Numbered from the stretch's first letter, positions 16,342-29,432 are shown. The stretch: DNA of 64,000 nucleotides from Saccharothrix algeriensis (GCF_016907655.1 NZ_JAFBCL010000001.1:3816001-3880000), one strand, 5' to 3'. A program made the numbers and translations. The notes: generated by a model from the letters alone, not told the origin.

Positions 16342-16497
16342 GGACAACGCCGGCCGGCGGCGCCGGGCCCCGCGGGCGCGCTGTCGCGGCGGCTCCCCGC
16401 CGGGCGCGTCGGTGCTGGTGGAGCAGGCCCTCCGGGCCGGTCGCGGGCGCCCGGACGGGCGCGGGCGCACCCCGTCGCCGACCGCGGCGGACCCGTT

Positions 16498-16527
16498 TTG
16501 ACCAGTGGGAACCGGCCGGGGTATCTT
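16498..16527 (+). promoter_or_regulatory. Promoter of the rpsL operon
   Basis: TTGACC (16498-16503) and TATCTT (16522-16527) with an 18-base spacer. The same elements, spacing and flanks (GTTTTGACCAG and GGTATCTT) occur before rplM at 63115-63144. It gives a leader of about 250 bases, which is otherwise gene-free. Confidence 0.75.
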
Positions 16528-16684
16528 TGGTACTCGTGCCCGACCCATGTCGGGCCGCTCCGCGTGCCTACGCGCCAGTGGTGCTGGATAGCCGGCCGCG
16601 GTGACCTCCACGCGCAGGGGCGTCCTGGGATGTCGCCTGCGGACCTGGGGCAACCGTGCCAGACCCTGTTCGGCCAGGCCGAAG

Positions 16685-16703
16685 GGGCGCGACACGCCCG
16701 ACC
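16685..16703 (+). promoter_or_regulatory. Shared leader element of rpsL and rpsJ (copy 1)
   Basis: GGGCGCGACACGCCCGACC occurs here, 83 bases before rpsL, and again identically at 21324-21342 in the rpsJ leader. It can fold as GGGCG-CGACA-CGCCC. No coding sequence explains it. A candidate RNA control element. Confidence 0.5.
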
Positions 16704-16785
16704 TCGGGTGCAGAGAGGGACCAGGTAAACAGTGCTCGACGCCCGCGTGGCGGCGGGCACTCGAACGGAAGAAGCAGCCGGCGTT

Positions 16786-17160
16786 ATGCCAACGATCCAG
16801 CAGCTGGTCCGCAAGGGCCGGCAGGACAAGGTCGCCAAGCAGAAGACCGCGGCGCTCAAGGGCAGCCCGCAGCGGCGCGGTGTGTGCACCCGCGTCTACA
16901 CGACCACGCCCAAGAAGCCGAACTCGGCGCTGCGCAAGGTCGCCCGCGTGAAGCTGACGAGCGGCATCGAGGTCACGGCCTACATCCCCGGTGAGGGCCA
17001 CAACCTCCAGGAGCACTCGATGGTGCTCGTGCGCGGCGGTCGTGTGAAGGACCTCCCCGGTGTCCGCTACAAGATCATCCGCGGTTCGCTCGACACGCAG
17101 GGCGTGAAGAACCGCAAGCAGGCTCGCAGCCGCTACGGCGCGAAGAAGGAGAAGAGCTGA
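16786..17160 (+). CDS. rpsL: 30S ribosomal protein S12 (uS12)
   Basis: Decoding-centre protein, 124 aa, exact family length. The ATG at 16786 gives the standard [12 protein letters not shown] start; an in-frame GTG at 16732 would add 18 residues and is not used in the family. Lys43 ([13 protein letters not shown]) and Lys88 (GGRVKDLPG), the common streptomycin-resistance positions, are wild type. The stop codon overlaps the rpsG start by one base (TGATG), so the two are translationally coupled. Confidence 0.98.
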   Translation: MPTIQQLVRKGRQDKVAKQKTAALKGSPQRRGVCTRVYTTTPKKPNSALRKVARVKLTSGIEVTAYIPGEGHNLQEHSMVLVRGGRVKDLPGVRYKIIRGSLDTQGVKNRKQARSRYGAKKEKS

Positions 17161-17630
17161 TGCCCCGCAAGGGACCGGCCCCGAAGCGGCCGCTGATCTC
17201 CGACCCGGTCTACAGCTCTCCGCTGGTGACCCAGCTCATCAACAAGGTGCTGGTCGACGGCAAGCGCTCCGTGGCCGAGCGGATCGTGTACGGCGCCCTG
17301 GAGGGCGCCCGCGACAAGACCGGCACCGACCCGGTCGTCACGCTCAAGCGCGCGCTGGACAACGTCAAGCCCGCCCTGGAGGTCAAGAGCCGCCGCGTCG
17401 GTGGCGCCACCTACCAGGTGCCGATCGAGGTCAAGCCCGGTCGCGCGACCACGCTGGCGCTGCGCTGGCTGATCACCTTCTCCCGGCAGCGCCGCGAGAA
17501 GACGATGGTCGAGCGCCTGATGAACGAGCTGCTCGACGCGAGCAACGGCCTGGGCGCGAGCGTGAAGCGCCGCGAGGACACCCACAAGATGGCCGAGTCG
17601 AACAAGGCCTTCGCCCACTACCGCTGGTGA
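17160..17630 (+). CDS. rpsG: 30S ribosomal protein S7 (uS7)
   Basis: Primary binder of the 16S 3' major domain and, in E. coli, autoregulator of the str operon. 156 aa, the usual length. The S7 signature [20 protein letters not shown] and the C-terminal helix region ending KAFAHYRW are present. The ATG at 17160 shares its A with the rpsL stop. A long GC hairpin follows before fusA. Confidence 0.98.
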   Translation: MPRKGPAPKRPLISDPVYSSPLVTQLINKVLVDGKRSVAERIVYGALEGARDKTGTDPVVTLKRALDNVKPALEVKSRRVGGATYQVPIEVKPGRATTLALRWLITFSRQRREKTMVERLMNELLDASNGLGASVKRREDTHKMAESNKAFAHYRW

Positions 17631-17635
17631 TGCGC

Positions 17636-17670
17636 GGCCCGGCCGGTCCGCGCCGCGGACCGGCCGGGCC
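17636..17670 (+). terminator. Long GC hairpin between rpsG and fusA
   Basis: A 35-base near-perfect palindrome, 16-17 bp per arm with a tiny loop, beginning 6 bases after rpsG. There is no U-tract, so it may be a partial terminator or an mRNA-processing or stabilising hairpin inside the str operon. Confidence 0.6.
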
Positions 17671-17717
17671 CTCCCGGCCCTAGTGAGCCAGCGAGCTCAA
17701 GACAGGGGAAGACACCC

Positions 17718-19820
<2,103 letters not shown>

Positions 19821-19898
19821 CCCCAACCGGAGCACCGCAGCACCACGCGGGCTCTCCGGGGTCTCTCGTCCCTGGGGTCCGCAGAACCCTGACGTGAC

Positions 19899-19927
19899 GC
19901 CCGGCGGGTGGCAGACACCCGTCGGGC
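19899..19927 (+). other. Hairpin in the fusA-tuf spacer
   Basis: GCCCGGCGGGT (19899-19909) pairs with ACCCGTCGGGC (19917-19927), 11 bp with one G-T pair and a 7-base loop. It lies 30 bases before the tuf start and could tune tuf expression separately from fusA. Confidence 0.4.
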
Positions 19928-19957
19928 ACAGCAATAGAAGTCCAGGAGGACAATCCA

Positions 19958-21151
19958 GTGGCGAAGGCGAAGTTCGAGCGGACGAAGCCGCACGTCAACA
20001 TCGGCACCATCGGTCACATCGACCACGGCAAGACGACGCTGACCGCGGCGATCTCCAAGGTCCTGCACGACAAGTACCCGGAACTGAACCCCTTCACGCC
20101 GTTCGACCAGATCGACAAGGCGCCGGAGGAGAAGCAGCGCGGCATCACCATCTCGATCGCGCACATCGAGTACCAGACCGACAAGCGCCACTACGCGCAC
20201 GTCGACTGCCCCGGTCACGCCGACTACATCAAGAACATGATCACCGGTGCGGCGCAGATGGACGGCGCCATCCTGGTGGTCGCGGCGACCGACGGCCCGA
20301 TGCCGCAGACGAAGGAGCACGTCCTCCTGGCCCGCCAGGTCGGTGTGCCCTACATCGTGGTGGCCCTCAACAAGGCCGACATGGTGGACGACGAGGAGAT
20401 CCTGGAGCTCGTCGAGCTCGAGGTCCGCGAGCTGCTCTCCGAGTACGAGTTCCCGGGCGACGACCTGCCGGTCGTGCGCGTCTCCGCGCTGAAGGCGCTG
20501 GAGGGCGACGCCGAGTGGGGCGAGAAGCTCATCGGCCTGATGGACGCCGTGGACGAGAACATCCCGGAGCCCGAGCGCGAGGTCGACCGGCCGTTCCTGA
20601 TGCCGGTGGAGGACGTCTTCACGATCACCGGTCGCGGCACCGTGGTGACCGGTCGCATCGAGCGCGGCGTGATCAACGTCAACGAGGAAGTCGAGATCGT
20701 CGGCATCAAGGAGACGTCGAAGAAGACGACGGTCACCTCGATCGAGATGTTCAAGAAGTTCCTCGACCAGGGCCAGGCCGGCGACAACGCCGCCCTGCTC
20801 CTGCGCGGCATCAAGCGCGAGGAGGTGGAGCGCGGCATGGTGATCGTGAAGCCGGGCACCACCACCCCGCACACCGAGTTCGAGGCGCAGGTCTACATCC
20901 TGTCCAAGGACGAGGGCGGCCGCCACACGCCGTTCTTCAACAACTACCGCCCGCAGTTCTACTTCCGCACCACCGACGTGACCGGCGTCGTGACCCTCCC
21001 CGAGGGCACCGAGATGGTCATGCCGGGCGACACCACCTCCATGGCCGTGAAGCTGATCCAGCCGATCGCGATGGACGAGGGCCTGCGGTTCGCCATCCGC
21101 GAGGGTGGCCGGACGGTCGGCGCGGGCTCGGTCACCAAGATCATCAAGTGA
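19958..21151 (+). CDS. tuf: Elongation factor Tu
   Basis: GTPase that carries aminoacyl-tRNA to the ribosome, 397 aa. G1 is GHIDHGKT (residues 19-26), G2 [13 protein letters not shown]3 [12 protein letters not shown] and G4 NKAD; the last is more often NKCD or NKVD. Domains 2 and 3 are complete, ending [10 protein letters not shown]. The GTG at 19958 follows GGAGGA. It ends the str operon and is followed by a hairpin before the S10 operon. Confidence 0.98.
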   Translation: MAKAKFERTKPHVNIGTIGHIDHGKTTLTAAISKVLHDKYPELNPFTPFDQIDKAPEEKQRGITISIAHIEYQTDKRHYAHVDCPGHADYIKNMITGAAQMDGAILVVAATDGPMPQTKEHVLLARQVGVPYIVVALNKADMVDDEEILELVELEVRELLSEYEFPGDDLPVVRVSALKALEGDAEWGEKLIGLMDAVDENIPEPEREVDRPFLMPVEDVFTITGRGTVVTGRIERGVINVNEEVEIVGIKETSKKTTVTSIEMFKKFLDQGQAGDNAALLLRGIKREEVERGMVIVKPGTTTPHTEFEAQVYILSKDEGGRHTPFFNNYRPQFYFRTTDVTGVVTLPEGTEMVMPGDTTSMAVKLIQPIAMDEGLRFAIREGGRTVGAGSVTKIIK

Positions 21152-21222
21152 CCTGCGTCCGATAACGGACCCCCGATTTGGTCTGCGCACCCCGGTGTGC
21201 GACCATTGACGGGTTGCTCGTC

Positions 21223-21257
21223 GGGGCGGCCGGTTCCCTCGGGAACCCGGCCGCCCC
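21223..21257 (+). terminator. Terminator after tuf
   Basis: GGGGCGGCCGG-TTCCC pairs with GGGAACCCGGCCGCCCC (to 21257) with one bulged base. About 16 bp, in the spacer after tuf and before the S10 operon leader. Confidence 0.65.
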
Positions 21258-21476
21258 GTCACGAGGGGATTCACCAGCACGACAATCCCACGGGTTTGAT
21301 CAGTGGGACCGGTCTGTGGCCGAGGGCGCGACACGCCCGACCGCGTGGACCGGGCACCGTGACACCGCTGAGGTGTCAGTCCTGAATAGGGGGCGGTACG
21401 CGCCGGAGGTCTCGCTGACCTCATTCGGCTGCCCGCACCGCAGCGGTATCGAGAAGCAGAGGAACGGCAAGCCATC
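21258..21476 (+). promoter_or_regulatory. Leader of the S10 operon, with shared element copy 2
   Basis: The leader repeats two pieces of the rpsL control region. TTGATCAGTGGGACCGG (21296-21312) resembles the rpsL -35 and spacer (TTGACCAGTGGGAACCGG), though no -10 follows at the right distance. GGGCGCGACACGCCCGACC (21324-21342) is identical to 16685-16703. I could not place the promoter with confidence. The rpsJ ribosome site (AGAGGAACGGCA) closes the region. Confidence 0.5.
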
Positions 21477-21782
21477 ATGGCGGGACAGAAGATCCGCATC
21501 CGGCTCAAGGCCTACGACCACGAGGCGATCGACGCGTCCGCGCGCAAGATCGTCGAGACCGTGACGCGCACCGGCGCTCGGGTCGTCGGGCCTGTGCCGC
21601 TGCCCACTGAGAAGAACGTCTACTGCGTCATCCGCTCGCCGCACAAGTACAAGGACTCGCGCGAGCACTTCGAGATGCGCACGCACAAGCGTCTGATCGA
21701 CATCCTCGACCCGACGCCGAAGACGGTGGACGCGCTCATGCGCATCGACCTGCCGGCGAGCGTCGACGTCAACATCCAGTAA
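21477..21782 (+). CDS. rpsJ: 30S ribosomal protein S10 (uS10, NusE)
   Basis: Ribosomal protein and transcription antitermination partner of NusB and NusG. 101 aa, normal actinobacterial length, starting [21 protein letters not shown]. The KLKSRxHxxF-type region ([19 protein letters not shown]) is present. First gene of the S10 operon, with rplC 28 bases downstream. Confidence 0.98.
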   Translation: MAGQKIRIRLKAYDHEAIDASARKIVETVTRTGARVVGPVPLPTEKNVYCVIRSPHKYKDSREHFEMRTHKRLIDILDPTPKTVDALMRIDLPASVDVNIQ

Positions 21783-21810
21783 GCGTTGGACGCGGAGAGT
21801 AACGAGACCA

Positions 21811-22461
21811 ATGTCTGACAGGCAGGTTAAGGGCCTCCTGGGCACCAAGCTCGGCATGACTCAGGTCTTCGACGAGAACAACCGGATCGTCCCGGTCACC
21901 GTCGTCAAGGCAGAGCCGAACGTGGTCACCCAGGTCCGGACCCAGGAGAACGACGGCTACTCGGCCGTGCAGCTCGCCTTCGGCGCGATCGACCCGCGCA
22001 AGGTGAAGAAGCCCGTCGCGGGCCACTTCGCCAAGGCCGGTGTCACCCCGCGCCGCCACCTGGCGGAGCTGCGCACCACCGACGCGTCCGACTACGAGGT
22101 CGGCCAGGAGGTCACCGCCGAGGTCTTCGAGGCCGGCGCGGTGGTCGACGTGGTCGGCACCAGCAAGGGCAAGGGCACCGCGGGTGTCATGAAGCGCCAC
22201 GGCTTCCACGGCCTCGGTGCCAGCCACGGCACGCAGCGCAAGCACCGCTCGCCCGGCTCCATCGGCGGCTGCGCCACGCCCGGCCGCGTGTTCAAGGGCC
22301 TGCGCATGGCCGGTCGCATGGGCCACGTGCGCGTGACCACCCAGAACCTCAAGGTGCACCGGGTCGACGTCGAGTCCGGCCTGCTGCTCATCAAGGGCGC
22401 GGTGCCCGGCCCCAAGGGCGGCACCGTGTTCGTCAAGACCGCTGCGAAGGGTGGTGCCTGA
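21811..22461 (+). CDS. rplC: 50S ribosomal protein L3 (uL3)
   Basis: Early-assembly protein near the peptidyl-transferase centre. 216 aa. Typical N-terminus ([16 protein letters not shown]) and the central loop [20 protein letters not shown] that reaches the active site. The ATG at 21811 follows GGAGAGTAACG. It is two bases from rplD. Confidence 0.98.
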   Translation: MSDRQVKGLLGTKLGMTQVFDENNRIVPVTVVKAEPNVVTQVRTQENDGYSAVQLAFGAIDPRKVKKPVAGHFAKAGVTPRRHLAELRTTDASDYEVGQEVTAEVFEAGAVVDVVGTSKGKGTAGVMKRHGFHGLGASHGTQRKHRSPGSIGGCATPGRVFKGLRMAGRMGHVRVTTQNLKVHRVDVESGLLLIKGAVPGPKGGTVFVKTAAKGGA

Positions 22462-22463
22462 TC

Positions 22464-23150
22464 ATGACGTCCGTTGAGATCCGCACCCCGGACGGCAAGA
22501 CCGGCGGCAGCGTCGAGCTGCCCGCCGCGATCTTCGGCGCGCAGGCGAACGTGGCGCTGCTGCACCAGGTCGTCGTGGCCCAGCAGGCCGCGGCCCGCCA
22601 GGGCACGCACTCCACGAAGACCCGCGGCGAGGTCTCCGGCGGCGGCAAGAAGCCCTACCGGCAGAAGGGCACCGGCCGCGCCCGCCAGGGCTCGACCCGC
22701 GCGCCGCAGTTCGCCGGCGGTGGCACCGTGCACGGCCCCCAGCCGCGCGACTACAGCCAGCGCACCCCCAAGAAGATGAAGGCCGCCGCGCTGCGCGGCG
22801 CCCTGTCCGACCGGGCGCGCGCCGGCCAGGTCCACGTGGTGAGCGGTTTCGTCGAGGGCGACGCCCCGTCGACCAAGACCGCCCGCAAGGTCCTGGAGTC
22901 GGTCACCGAGGCCCGCCGGGTGCTCGCGGTGCTGCTGCGCACCGAGGAGGTTTCGTGGGTCAGCCTGCGCAACCTGCCGCACGTGCACATCATCGCCCCG
23001 GACCAGCTGAACACCTACGACGTGCTGGTCAACGACGACGTGGTGTTCACCAAGGACGCTCTGGACGTGTTCCTGGCGAGCAAGGCCCAGCAGGGCGCTG
23101 GCTCGGCCGAGGCGGTCGCCGGTTCGTCCGAAGTGGAGGACGAGAAGTGA
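22464..23150 (+). CDS. rplD: 50S ribosomal protein L4 (uL4)
   Basis: Lines the exit tunnel and in E. coli represses the S10 operon. 228 aa. The tunnel loop ([20 protein letters not shown], about residues 51-70) and the C-terminal GLDRxD-like region ([19 protein letters not shown]) are present. The C-terminus adds a short Ala/Gly/Ser/Glu tail. It overlaps rplW by 4 bases (GTGA). Confidence 0.97.
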   Translation: MTSVEIRTPDGKTGGSVELPAAIFGAQANVALLHQVVVAQQAAARQGTHSTKTRGEVSGGGKKPYRQKGTGRARQGSTRAPQFAGGGTVHGPQPRDYSQRTPKKMKAAALRGALSDRARAGQVHVVSGFVEGDAPSTKTARKVLESVTEARRVLAVLLRTEEVSWVSLRNLPHVHIIAPDQLNTYDVLVNDDVVFTKDALDVFLASKAQQGAGSAEAVAGSSEVEDEK

Positions 23151-23446
23151 TCCCCGACCACAGGGACATCCTGCTCGCGCCGGTCATCTCCGAGAAGTCC
23201 TACGGGCTCCTGGAGGAGAACAAGTACACCTTCGTGGTGGCTCCCGGCTCGAACAAGACCCAGATCAAGATTGCCGTGGAGAAGGTCTTCGGCGTCAAGG
23301 TCGTCAGCGTCAACACGATCAACCGCCAGGGCAAGCGCAAGCGCACCCGGACGGGCTTCGGCAAGCGCAAGGACACCAAGCGCGCCATCGTGACGCTGTC
23401 CGCCGAGAGCAAGCCGATCGAGATCTTCGGCGGCCCGGCCGCCTGA
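23147..23446 (+). CDS. rplW: 50S ribosomal protein L23 (uL23)
   Basis: Tunnel-exit protein that docks trigger factor and SRP. 99 aa, typical length, beginning at the GTG at 23147 inside the rplD stop (GTGA overlap). It shows [11 protein letters not shown], then [12 protein letters not shown] and the basic loop [19 protein letters not shown]. Longer readings of this frame run back through rplD and are not genuine. Confidence 0.97.
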   Translation: MIPDHRDILLAPVISEKSYGLLEENKYTFVVAPGSNKTQIKIAVEKVFGVKVVSVNTINRQGKRKRTRTGFGKRKDTKRAIVTLSAESKPIEIFGGPAA

Positions 23447-23468
23447 TGACGACGAGGACTGCGTAGAG

Positions 23469-24302
23469 ATGGGCATTCGCAAGTACAAGCCGACGACCCC
23501 GGGTCGTCGCGGTGCGAGCGTCTCCGACTTCGCCGAGATCACTCGGTCGACGCCGGAGAAGTCGCTGATCCGCCCGCTGCACGGCCGCGGTGGCCGCAAC
23601 GCGTCGGGCAAGATCACGACGCGGCACAAGGGCGGCGGCCACAAGCGGGCCTACCGCCTGATCGACTTCCGCCGCACCGACAAGGACGGCGTGCCGGCCA
23701 AGGTCGCTCACATCGAGTACGACCCCAACCGCACCGCCCGCATCGCGCTGCTGCACTACGTCGACGGCGAGAAGCGCTACATCATCGCCCCGGCCAAGCT
23801 GCGGCAGGGCGACCGGATCGAGAACGGCCCCAAGGCCGACATCAAGCCGGGCAACAACCTGCCGCTGCGCAACATCCCGGTCGGCACCGTGGTGCACGCG
23901 ATCGAGCTGCGCCCCGGCGGCGGCGCGAAGATCGCCCGCTCGGCCGGCGCGAGCGTGCAGCTCGTGGCCAAGGACGGCCCGTACGCCCAGCTGCGGATGC
24001 CCTCGGGCGAGATCCGCAACGTGGACGTGCGCTGCCGCGCCACGGTCGGCGAGGTCGGCAACGCCGAGCACCAGAACATCAACTGGGGCAAGGCCGGCCG
24101 GATGCGCTGGAAGGGCCGCAAGCCCACCGTCCGCGGTGTCGCCATGAACCCGGTCGACCACCCGCACGGTGGTGGTGAGGGCAAGACCTCCGGTGGTCGC
24201 CACCCGGTGAACCCCGCCGGCAAGCCCGAAGGCCGTACCCGCCGCCGCAAGGCAAGCGACAAGCTCATCGTCCGGCGTCGTCGCACCGGTAAGAAGCGCT
24301 GA
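23469..24302 (+). CDS. rplB: 50S ribosomal protein L2 (uL2)
   Basis: Needed for subunit joining and peptidyl-transferase assembly. 277 aa. The conserved C-terminal segment [20 protein letters not shown], with its essential histidine, is present (about residues 226-245). The basic N-terminal extension and the C-terminal RRRRTGKKR tail are normal. The ATG at 23469 is preceded by GTAGAG. Confidence 0.98.
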   Translation: MGIRKYKPTTPGRRGASVSDFAEITRSTPEKSLIRPLHGRGGRNASGKITTRHKGGGHKRAYRLIDFRRTDKDGVPAKVAHIEYDPNRTARIALLHYVDGEKRYIIAPAKLRQGDRIENGPKADIKPGNNLPLRNIPVGTVVHAIELRPGGGAKIARSAGASVQLVAKDGPYAQLRMPSGEIRNVDVRCRATVGEVGNAEHQNINWGKAGRMRWKGRKPTVRGVAMNPVDHPHGGGEGKTSGGRHPVNPAGKPEGRTRRRKASDKLIVRRRRTGKKR

Positions 24303-24320
24303 GCAGGGAGGGAGTGAAGG

Positions 24321-24602
24321 ATGCCACGCAGCCTTAAGAAGGGCCCCTTCGTCGACGACCACCTGCTCAAGAAGGTGGACGTCCTCAACGAGTCGGGCAA
24401 GAAGACCGTCATCAAGACCTGGTCCCGCCGGTCGACGATCATCCCCGACATGCTGGGCCACACGATCGCGGTGCACGACGGCCGCAAGCACGTGCCGGTG
24501 TTCGTGACGGAGGCGATGGTCGGGCACAAGCTCGGCGAGTTCGCGCCGACCCGCACGTTCAAGGGCCACATCAAGGACGACCGGAAGTCGCGCCGCCGCT
24601 AG
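24321..24602 (+). CDS. rpsS: 30S ribosomal protein S19 (uS19)
   Basis: Forms the S13-S19 pair at the subunit interface. 93 aa, starting [16 protein letters not shown], with the signature [20 protein letters not shown] and the C-terminal GEFAPTRTF. The ATG at 24321 follows AGGGAGGGAG. Third-to-last class member of the first half of the S10 operon, between rplB and rplV. Confidence 0.98.
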   Translation: MPRSLKKGPFVDDHLLKKVDVLNESGKKTVIKTWSRRSTIIPDMLGHTIAVHDGRKHVPVFVTEAMVGHKLGEFAPTRTFKGHIKDDRKSRRR

Positions 24603-24637
24603 GCGACGAACTAGAGGAAGAGCAAGGGGAAGCAGCG

Positions 24638-25035
24638 ATGAACGCCCGCAACGAAGCCCAGGCGCCGGAGTTTCCGCGCGCCGTGGCTCGGGCTCGCTAC
24701 GTCCGCGACACGCCGATGAAGGTGCGCCGCGTCGTCGAGCTCATCAGGGGTCGTAGCGCCAGCGAGGCCCTGGCCGTGCTCCAGTTCGCGCCGCAGGCGG
24801 CAAGTGAGCCGGTCCGCAAGGTGCTCGCGAGCGCCGTGGCCAACGCCGAGAACAACCTGTCCCTGGACCCCGACACCCTCTGGGTGGCCAAGGTCTACGT
24901 GGACGAGGGTCCGACCCTCAAGCGGTTCCGCCCGCGGGCCCAGGGCCGTGCGTACCGGATCCGCAAGCGGACGAGCCACATCACCGTCGAGGTGGAGTCG
25001 CGTCCGAAGAAGACCAGCGCGAAGGGAACCCGGTA

Positions 25036-25036
<1 letters not shown>
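24638..25036 (+). CDS. rplV: 50S ribosomal protein L22 (uL22)
   Basis: Globular domain at the tunnel exit with a beta-hairpin reaching into the tunnel near the macrolide site. 132 aa. Core [20 protein letters not shown] and hairpin [20 protein letters not shown] are intact. A 15-residue N-terminal tail precedes the core. The ATG at 24638 follows GGGGAAGC. Its TAG stop shares the G with the rpsC GTG. Confidence 0.98.
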
Positions 25037-25881
<845 letters not shown>

Positions 25882-25884
25882 GTA

Positions 25885-26304
25885 GTGCTCATCCCGCGCA
25901 GGGTCAAGCACCGCAAGCAGCACCACCCGGGTCGGTCCGGTGCTGCCAAGGGCGGCACGAGGGTCACCTTCGGCGAGTACGGCATCCAGGCCCTGGAGCC
26001 CGCCTACGTGACCAACCGGCAGATCGAGTCGGCGCGTATCGCCATCACCCGGCACATCCGCCGCGGTGGCAAGGTCTGGATCAACATCTTCCCGGACCGC
26101 CCGCTGACCAAGAAGCCGGCCGAGACCCGCATGGGTTCCGGCAAGGGCTCGCCCGAGTGGTGGGTCGCCAACATCAAGCCGGGCCGGGTGCTCTTCGAGA
26201 TGAGCTTCCCGAACGAGACCGTGGCCCGCGAGGCGCTCCGCCGCGCGATCCACAAGCTCCCGATGAAGTGCCGCATCGTTACGCGTGAGGGTGGTGAGTT
26301 CTAG
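25885..26304 (+). CDS. rplP: 50S ribosomal protein L16 (uL16)
   Basis: Contacts A-site tRNA and helps order the peptidyl-transferase centre. 139 aa, exact length. Starts [18 protein letters not shown] from the GTG at 25885, and carries the signature [20 protein letters not shown]. It is the usual neighbour between rpsC and rpmC. Confidence 0.98.
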   Translation: MLIPRRVKHRKQHHPGRSGAAKGGTRVTFGEYGIQALEPAYVTNRQIESARIAITRHIRRGGKVWINIFPDRPLTKKPAETRMGSGKGSPEWWVANIKPGRVLFEMSFPNETVAREALRRAIHKLPMKCRIVTREGGEF

Positions 26305-26307
26305 CCA

Positions 26308-26565
26308 ATGGCAAGCACTGAAGCGGGTTCCGCGGCTTCGTTGCTGCGTGAGCTCACCGAGGAAGAGCTCGTGCTGCGCCTGAGGGAGGCGAAGGAGGAG
26401 CTGTTCAACCTCCGCTTCCAGATGGCCACCGGGCAGCTGGACAACAACCGCCGTCTCCGCACGGTCCGGCACGAGATCGCCCGGATCTACACCGTGATGC
26501 GGGAGCGGGAGCTGGGCCTTTCGGTCTCTCCCGACGCGGTCTCCACTGGTGAAGGTGCGGCATGA
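26308..26565 (+). CDS. rpmC: 50S ribosomal protein L29 (uL29)
   Basis: Small helical tunnel-exit protein. 85 aa, with about 10 extra residues at each end compared with the minimal 65-aa form. The core [19 protein letters not shown] and the RxVRxxIARxxT helix are present. The ATG at 26308 lies 3 bases after rplP. Its stop overlaps the rpsQ start (ATGA). Confidence 0.96.
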   Translation: MASTEAGSAASLLRELTEEELVLRLREAKEELFNLRFQMATGQLDNNRRLRTVRHEIARIYTVMRERELGLSVSPDAVSTGEGAA

Positions 26566-26852
26566 GCGAGAACAACGAAGTGACTGAGACGACGACCGAG
26601 GTCCGCGGCGACCGCAAGGTCCGCGAGGGCTACGTCGTGTCCGACAAGATGGACAAGACGATCGTCGTGGCGCTGGAGGACCGGAAGAAGCACCGCCGGT
26701 ACGCCAAGGTCCTGCGCTCCACCACCAAGGTGAAGGCGCACGACGAGCAGAACACCGCTGGCATCGGCGACCGCGTCCTGCTCATGGAGACCCGGCCGCT
26801 GTCGGCCACCAAGCGCTGGCGCCTCGTCGAGATCCTCGAAAAGGCCAAGTAG
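26562..26852 (+). CDS. rpsQ: 30S ribosomal protein S17 (uS17)
   Basis: Primary 16S rRNA binder. 96 aa. OB-fold with [20 protein letters not shown] and the signature [20 protein letters not shown] short acidic N-terminal tail is present. The ATG at 26562 overlaps the rpmC stop by 4 bases. It is the last gene of the S10 operon; rplN starts 62 bases on. Confidence 0.97.
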   Translation: MSENNEVTETTTEVRGDRKVREGYVVSDKMDKTIVVALEDRKKHRRYAKVLRSTTKVKAHDEQNTAGIGDRVLLMETRPLSATKRWRLVEILEKAK

Positions 26853-26914
26853 AGCCCGACCGAGCCCGTCAGGTCGGAAATCTGGCGGGCCAGGAATGGT
26901 CAAGGAGTGGGTAA

Positions 26915-27283
26915 GTGATCCAGCAGGAGTCGCGGCTGCGCGTCGCCGACAACACCGGTGCGAAGGAGATCCTCTGCATCCGTGTTCTCGGTGGCTCCGG
27001 CCGCCGCTACGCGGGCATCGGGGACATCATCGTCGCCACGGTGAAGCAGGCCATCCCCGGCGCCGGTGTGAAGAAGGGCGACGTCGTCAAGGCCGTCGTC
27101 GTGCGCACCGTCAAGGAGAAGCGCCGTCCCGACGGCTCTTACATCCGGTTCGACGAGAACGCCGCCGTGCTCATCAAGAACGACAACGAGCCGCGCGGCA
27201 CCCGCATCTTCGGCCCGGTGGGCCGCGAGCTGCGCGACAAGAAGTTCATGAAGATCATCTCGCTGGCGCCGGAGGTGCTCTGA
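26915..27283 (+). CDS. rplN: 50S ribosomal protein L14 (uL14)
   Basis: Intersubunit-bridge protein, 122 aa, exact length. It begins [17 protein letters not shown] from the GTG at 26915, preceded by AAGGAG at 26902. The signature region [15 protein letters not shown] is present. First gene of the spc operon; the stop overlaps the rplX start (TGATG). Confidence 0.98.
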   Translation: MIQQESRLRVADNTGAKEILCIRVLGGSGRRYAGIGDIIVATVKQAIPGAGVKKGDVVKAVVVRTVKEKRRPDGSYIRFDENAAVLIKNDNEPRGTRIFGPVGRELRDKKFMKIISLAPEVL

Positions 27284-27597
27284 TGAAGGTGAAGAAGGGC
27301 GACACGGTCGTCGTCATCGCCGGCAAGGACAAGGGCGCGCGCGGCAAGGTCATCATGGCCTACCCCGCCCAGGACCGCGTCCTGGTCGAGGGTGTCAACC
27401 GGATCAAGAAGCACACCCGGATCACGCAGACCCAGCGCGGCGCGCAGTCGGGCGGCATCGTGACCCAGGAGGCCCCCATCCACGTGTCCAACGTGATGGT
27501 GGTCGACTCGGACGGCAAGCCGACCCGCGTTGGCTACCGGACGAACGACGAGGGCAAGCGGGTCCGCATTTCCCGTCGTAACGGGAAGGACATCTGA
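27283..27597 (+). CDS. rplX: 50S ribosomal protein L24 (uL24)
   Basis: Assembly initiator near the tunnel exit, 104 aa. KOW-type N-terminus ([20 protein letters not shown]) and the [12 protein letters not shown] motif. The ATG at 27283 shares its A with the rplN stop, and its own TGA overlaps the rplE ATG in the same way. A chain of one-base overlaps indicates tight coupling. Confidence 0.97.
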   Translation: MKVKKGDTVVVIAGKDKGARGKVIMAYPAQDRVLVEGVNRIKKHTRITQTQRGAQSGGIVTQEAPIHVSNVMVVDSDGKPTRVGYRTNDEGKRVRISRRNGKDI

Positions 27598-28160
27598 TGA
27601 CCACCGCAGAGAAGACCACGCCGCGGCTGAAGACGCGCTACCGCGAGGAGATCGTCGCGGAGCTGCGCAAGCAGTTCGAGTACGGCAACGTGATGCAGAT
27701 CCCCGGCATCGTGAAGGTCGTCGTCAACATGGGCGTCGGCGACGCCGCCCGCGACGGCAAGCTGATCGAGGGCGCCGTGAAGGACCTGTCGATCATCACC
27801 GGCCAGCGCCCCGAGGTCCGCAAGGCCCGCAAGTCCATCGCGCAGTTCAAGCTCCGCGAGGGCATGCCGATCGGCGCGCGCGTCACGCTGCGCGGCGACC
27901 GCATGTGGGAGTTCCTGGACCGGCTGCTGACCATCGCGCTGCCCCGCATCCGCGACTTCCGCGGCCTGTCGGGCAAGCAGTTCGACGGCAACGGCAACTA
28001 CACGTTCGGTCTCAACGAGCAGTCGATGTTCCACGAGATCGACCCGGACGCGATCGACCGTCCCCGCGGCATGGACATCACCGTGGTGACGACCGCGACC
28101 AACGACGACGAGGGCCGGGCGCTGCTGAAGCTCCTGGGCTTCCCGTTCAAGGAGAACTGA
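27597..28160 (+). CDS. rplE: 50S ribosomal protein L5 (uL5)
   Basis: Central-protuberance protein binding 5S rRNA. 187 aa, normal. Signature [20 protein letters not shown] and the later [12 protein letters not shown] and DFRGLS regions are intact. The ATG at 27597 overlaps the rplX stop by one base; rpsN follows two bases after the stop. Confidence 0.98.
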   Translation: MTTAEKTTPRLKTRYREEIVAELRKQFEYGNVMQIPGIVKVVVNMGVGDAARDGKLIEGAVKDLSIITGQRPEVRKARKSIAQFKLREGMPIGARVTLRGDRMWEFLDRLLTIALPRIRDFRGLSGKQFDGNGNYTFGLNEQSMFHEIDPDAIDRPRGMDITVVTTATNDDEGRALLKLLGFPFKEN

Positions 28161-28162
28161 CC

Positions 28163-28348
28163 ATGGCCAAGAAGGCGCTGATCAACAAGGCCGCGGCCAA
28201 GCCGAAGTTCAAGGTGCGGGCCTACACCCGCTGCCAGCGCTGCGGTCGCCCGCACTCGGTGTTCCGCAAGTTCGGCCTGTGCCGGATCTGCCTCCGCGAG
28301 ATGGCCCACCGCGGCGAGCTGCCCGGTGTGAACAAGTCCAGCTGGTAG
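28163..28348 (+). CDS. rpsN: 30S ribosomal protein S14, zinc-binding type (uS14)
   Basis: 61-aa short form (type Z). Four cysteines in two CxxC pairs (CQRCGRPHS and LCRICLRE) form the zinc ribbon that distinguishes it from the long zinc-free paralogue. The ATG at 28163 follows AAGGAGAAC. It sits between rplE and rpsH as usual. Confidence 0.98.
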   Translation: MAKKALINKAAAKPKFKVRAYTRCQRCGRPHSVFRKFGLCRICLREMAHRGELPGVNKSSW

Positions 28349-28374
28349 CACCGGCTCGGCGGCAGCTCTTTTTT
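28340..28374 (+). terminator. Possible attenuator between rpsN and rpsH
   Basis: AGCTG (28340-28344) can pair with CAGCT (28363-28367), with a small CCG/CGG stem inside, and C plus TTTTTT (28369-28374) follows. The T6 run is rare in this sequence. The stem is weak and starts inside rpsN, so this may be a partial terminator in the spc operon or chance. Confidence 0.3.
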
Positions 28375-28476
28375 CACGAATCCACTTCGCTGTAGGCCCG
28401 CTCACGACCAGCCGGTCGCCAGACCGGCTCGGACCCTGACTGGGGAACCGCAGCGAGAAAGGTTGACCAGGTCACC

Positions 28477-28875
28477 ATGACGATGACCGACCCGATCGCA
28501 GACATGCTGACGCGTCTGCGGAACGCGAACTCGGCTTACCACGACAAGGTCGTGATGCCGCACTCGAAGTTGAAGGCGAACATCGCCGAGATCCTCAAGC
28601 GCGAGGGCTACATCGCCAGCTACCGCGACGAGCAGGGCGACGTGAGCAAGCACCTGGTGATCGAGCTGAAGTACGGCCCGAACCGGGAGCGCAGCATCGC
28701 CGGTCTGCGGCGCGTGTCCAAGCCCGGCCTGCGGGTGTACGCGAAGTCGACCAACCTGCCGAAGGTCCTCGGTGGCCTGGGCGTGGCGATCATCTCGACC
28801 TCTGGCGGTCTGCTGACCGACCGCCAGGCCAACAAGCAGGGCGTGGGCGGAGAAGTCCTCGCCTACGTCTGGTGA
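28477..28875 (+). CDS. rpsH: 30S ribosomal protein S8 (uS8)
   Basis: 16S central-domain binder and, in E. coli, spc operon repressor. 132 aa, starting [17 protein letters not shown]; the second ATG two codons on is less likely. Signature [20 protein letters not shown] is present. A 128-base spacer before it is the longest gap inside the spc operon. The start has GAAAGG 14 bases upstream. Confidence 0.98.
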   Translation: MTMTDPIADMLTRLRNANSAYHDKVVMPHSKLKANIAEILKREGYIASYRDEQGDVSKHLVIELKYGPNRERSIAGLRRVSKPGLRVYAKSTNLPKVLGGLGVAIISTSGGLLTDRQANKQGVGGEVLAYVW

Positions 28876-28891
28876 GGAAGGGGGACTAGGC

Positions 28892-29431
28892 ATGTCGCGC
28901 ATCGGAAAGCTGCCGATCACCGTCCCCTCCGGGGTCGACGTGGACATCGCGGGCCGGGACGTCAGCGTGAAGGGGCCCAAGGGCACCCTGTCGCTGACGA
29001 TCGCCGAGCCGATCGTCATCGAGAAGGCCGAGGACGGCACCCTCGAGGTGAAGCGCCCCAACGACGAGCGCCGGAGCCGTTCGCTCCACGGCCTGTCCCG
29101 CACCCTGGTGCAGAACATGGTCATCGGCGTGACCCAGGGCTACGAGAAGAAGATGGAGATCCACGGGGTCGGCTACCGCGTCGCGCTGAAGGGCTCCGAC
29201 CTGGAGTTCGCGCTCGGCTACAGCCACCCGGTGAAGGTCGAGGCCCCCGAGGGCATCACCTTCGCGGTGGAGACCCCGACCCGGTTCTCCGTGGCCGGCA
29301 TCGACAAGCAGCTCGTGGGCGAGGTCGCCGCCAACATCCGCAAGCTGCGCAAGCCCGACCCGTACAAGGGCAAGGGCGTGCGCTACGCGGGCGAGAAGAT
29401 CCGCCGCAAGGTCGGAAAGACGGGTAAGTGA
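28892..29431 (+). CDS. rplF: 50S ribosomal protein L6 (uL6)
   Basis: Near the sarcin-ricin loop and factor-binding site. 179 aa, the standard length, with both duplicated domains. Signature [19 protein letters not shown] at the C-terminus. The ATG at 28892 follows AGGAAGGGGG. rplR begins after one base. Confidence 0.98.
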   Translation: MSRIGKLPITVPSGVDVDIAGRDVSVKGPKGTLSLTIAEPIVIEKAEDGTLEVKRPNDERRSRSLHGLSRTLVQNMVIGVTQGYEKKMEIHGVGYRVALKGSDLEFALGYSHPVKVEAPEGITFAVETPTRFSVAGIDKQLVGEVAANIRKLRKPDPYKGKGVRYAGEKIRRKVGKTGK

Positions 29432-29432
29432 C

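Noticed and set aside
16786..17160. Possible streptomycin-resistant rpsL
   Set aside because: Lys43 and Lys88 are wild type.
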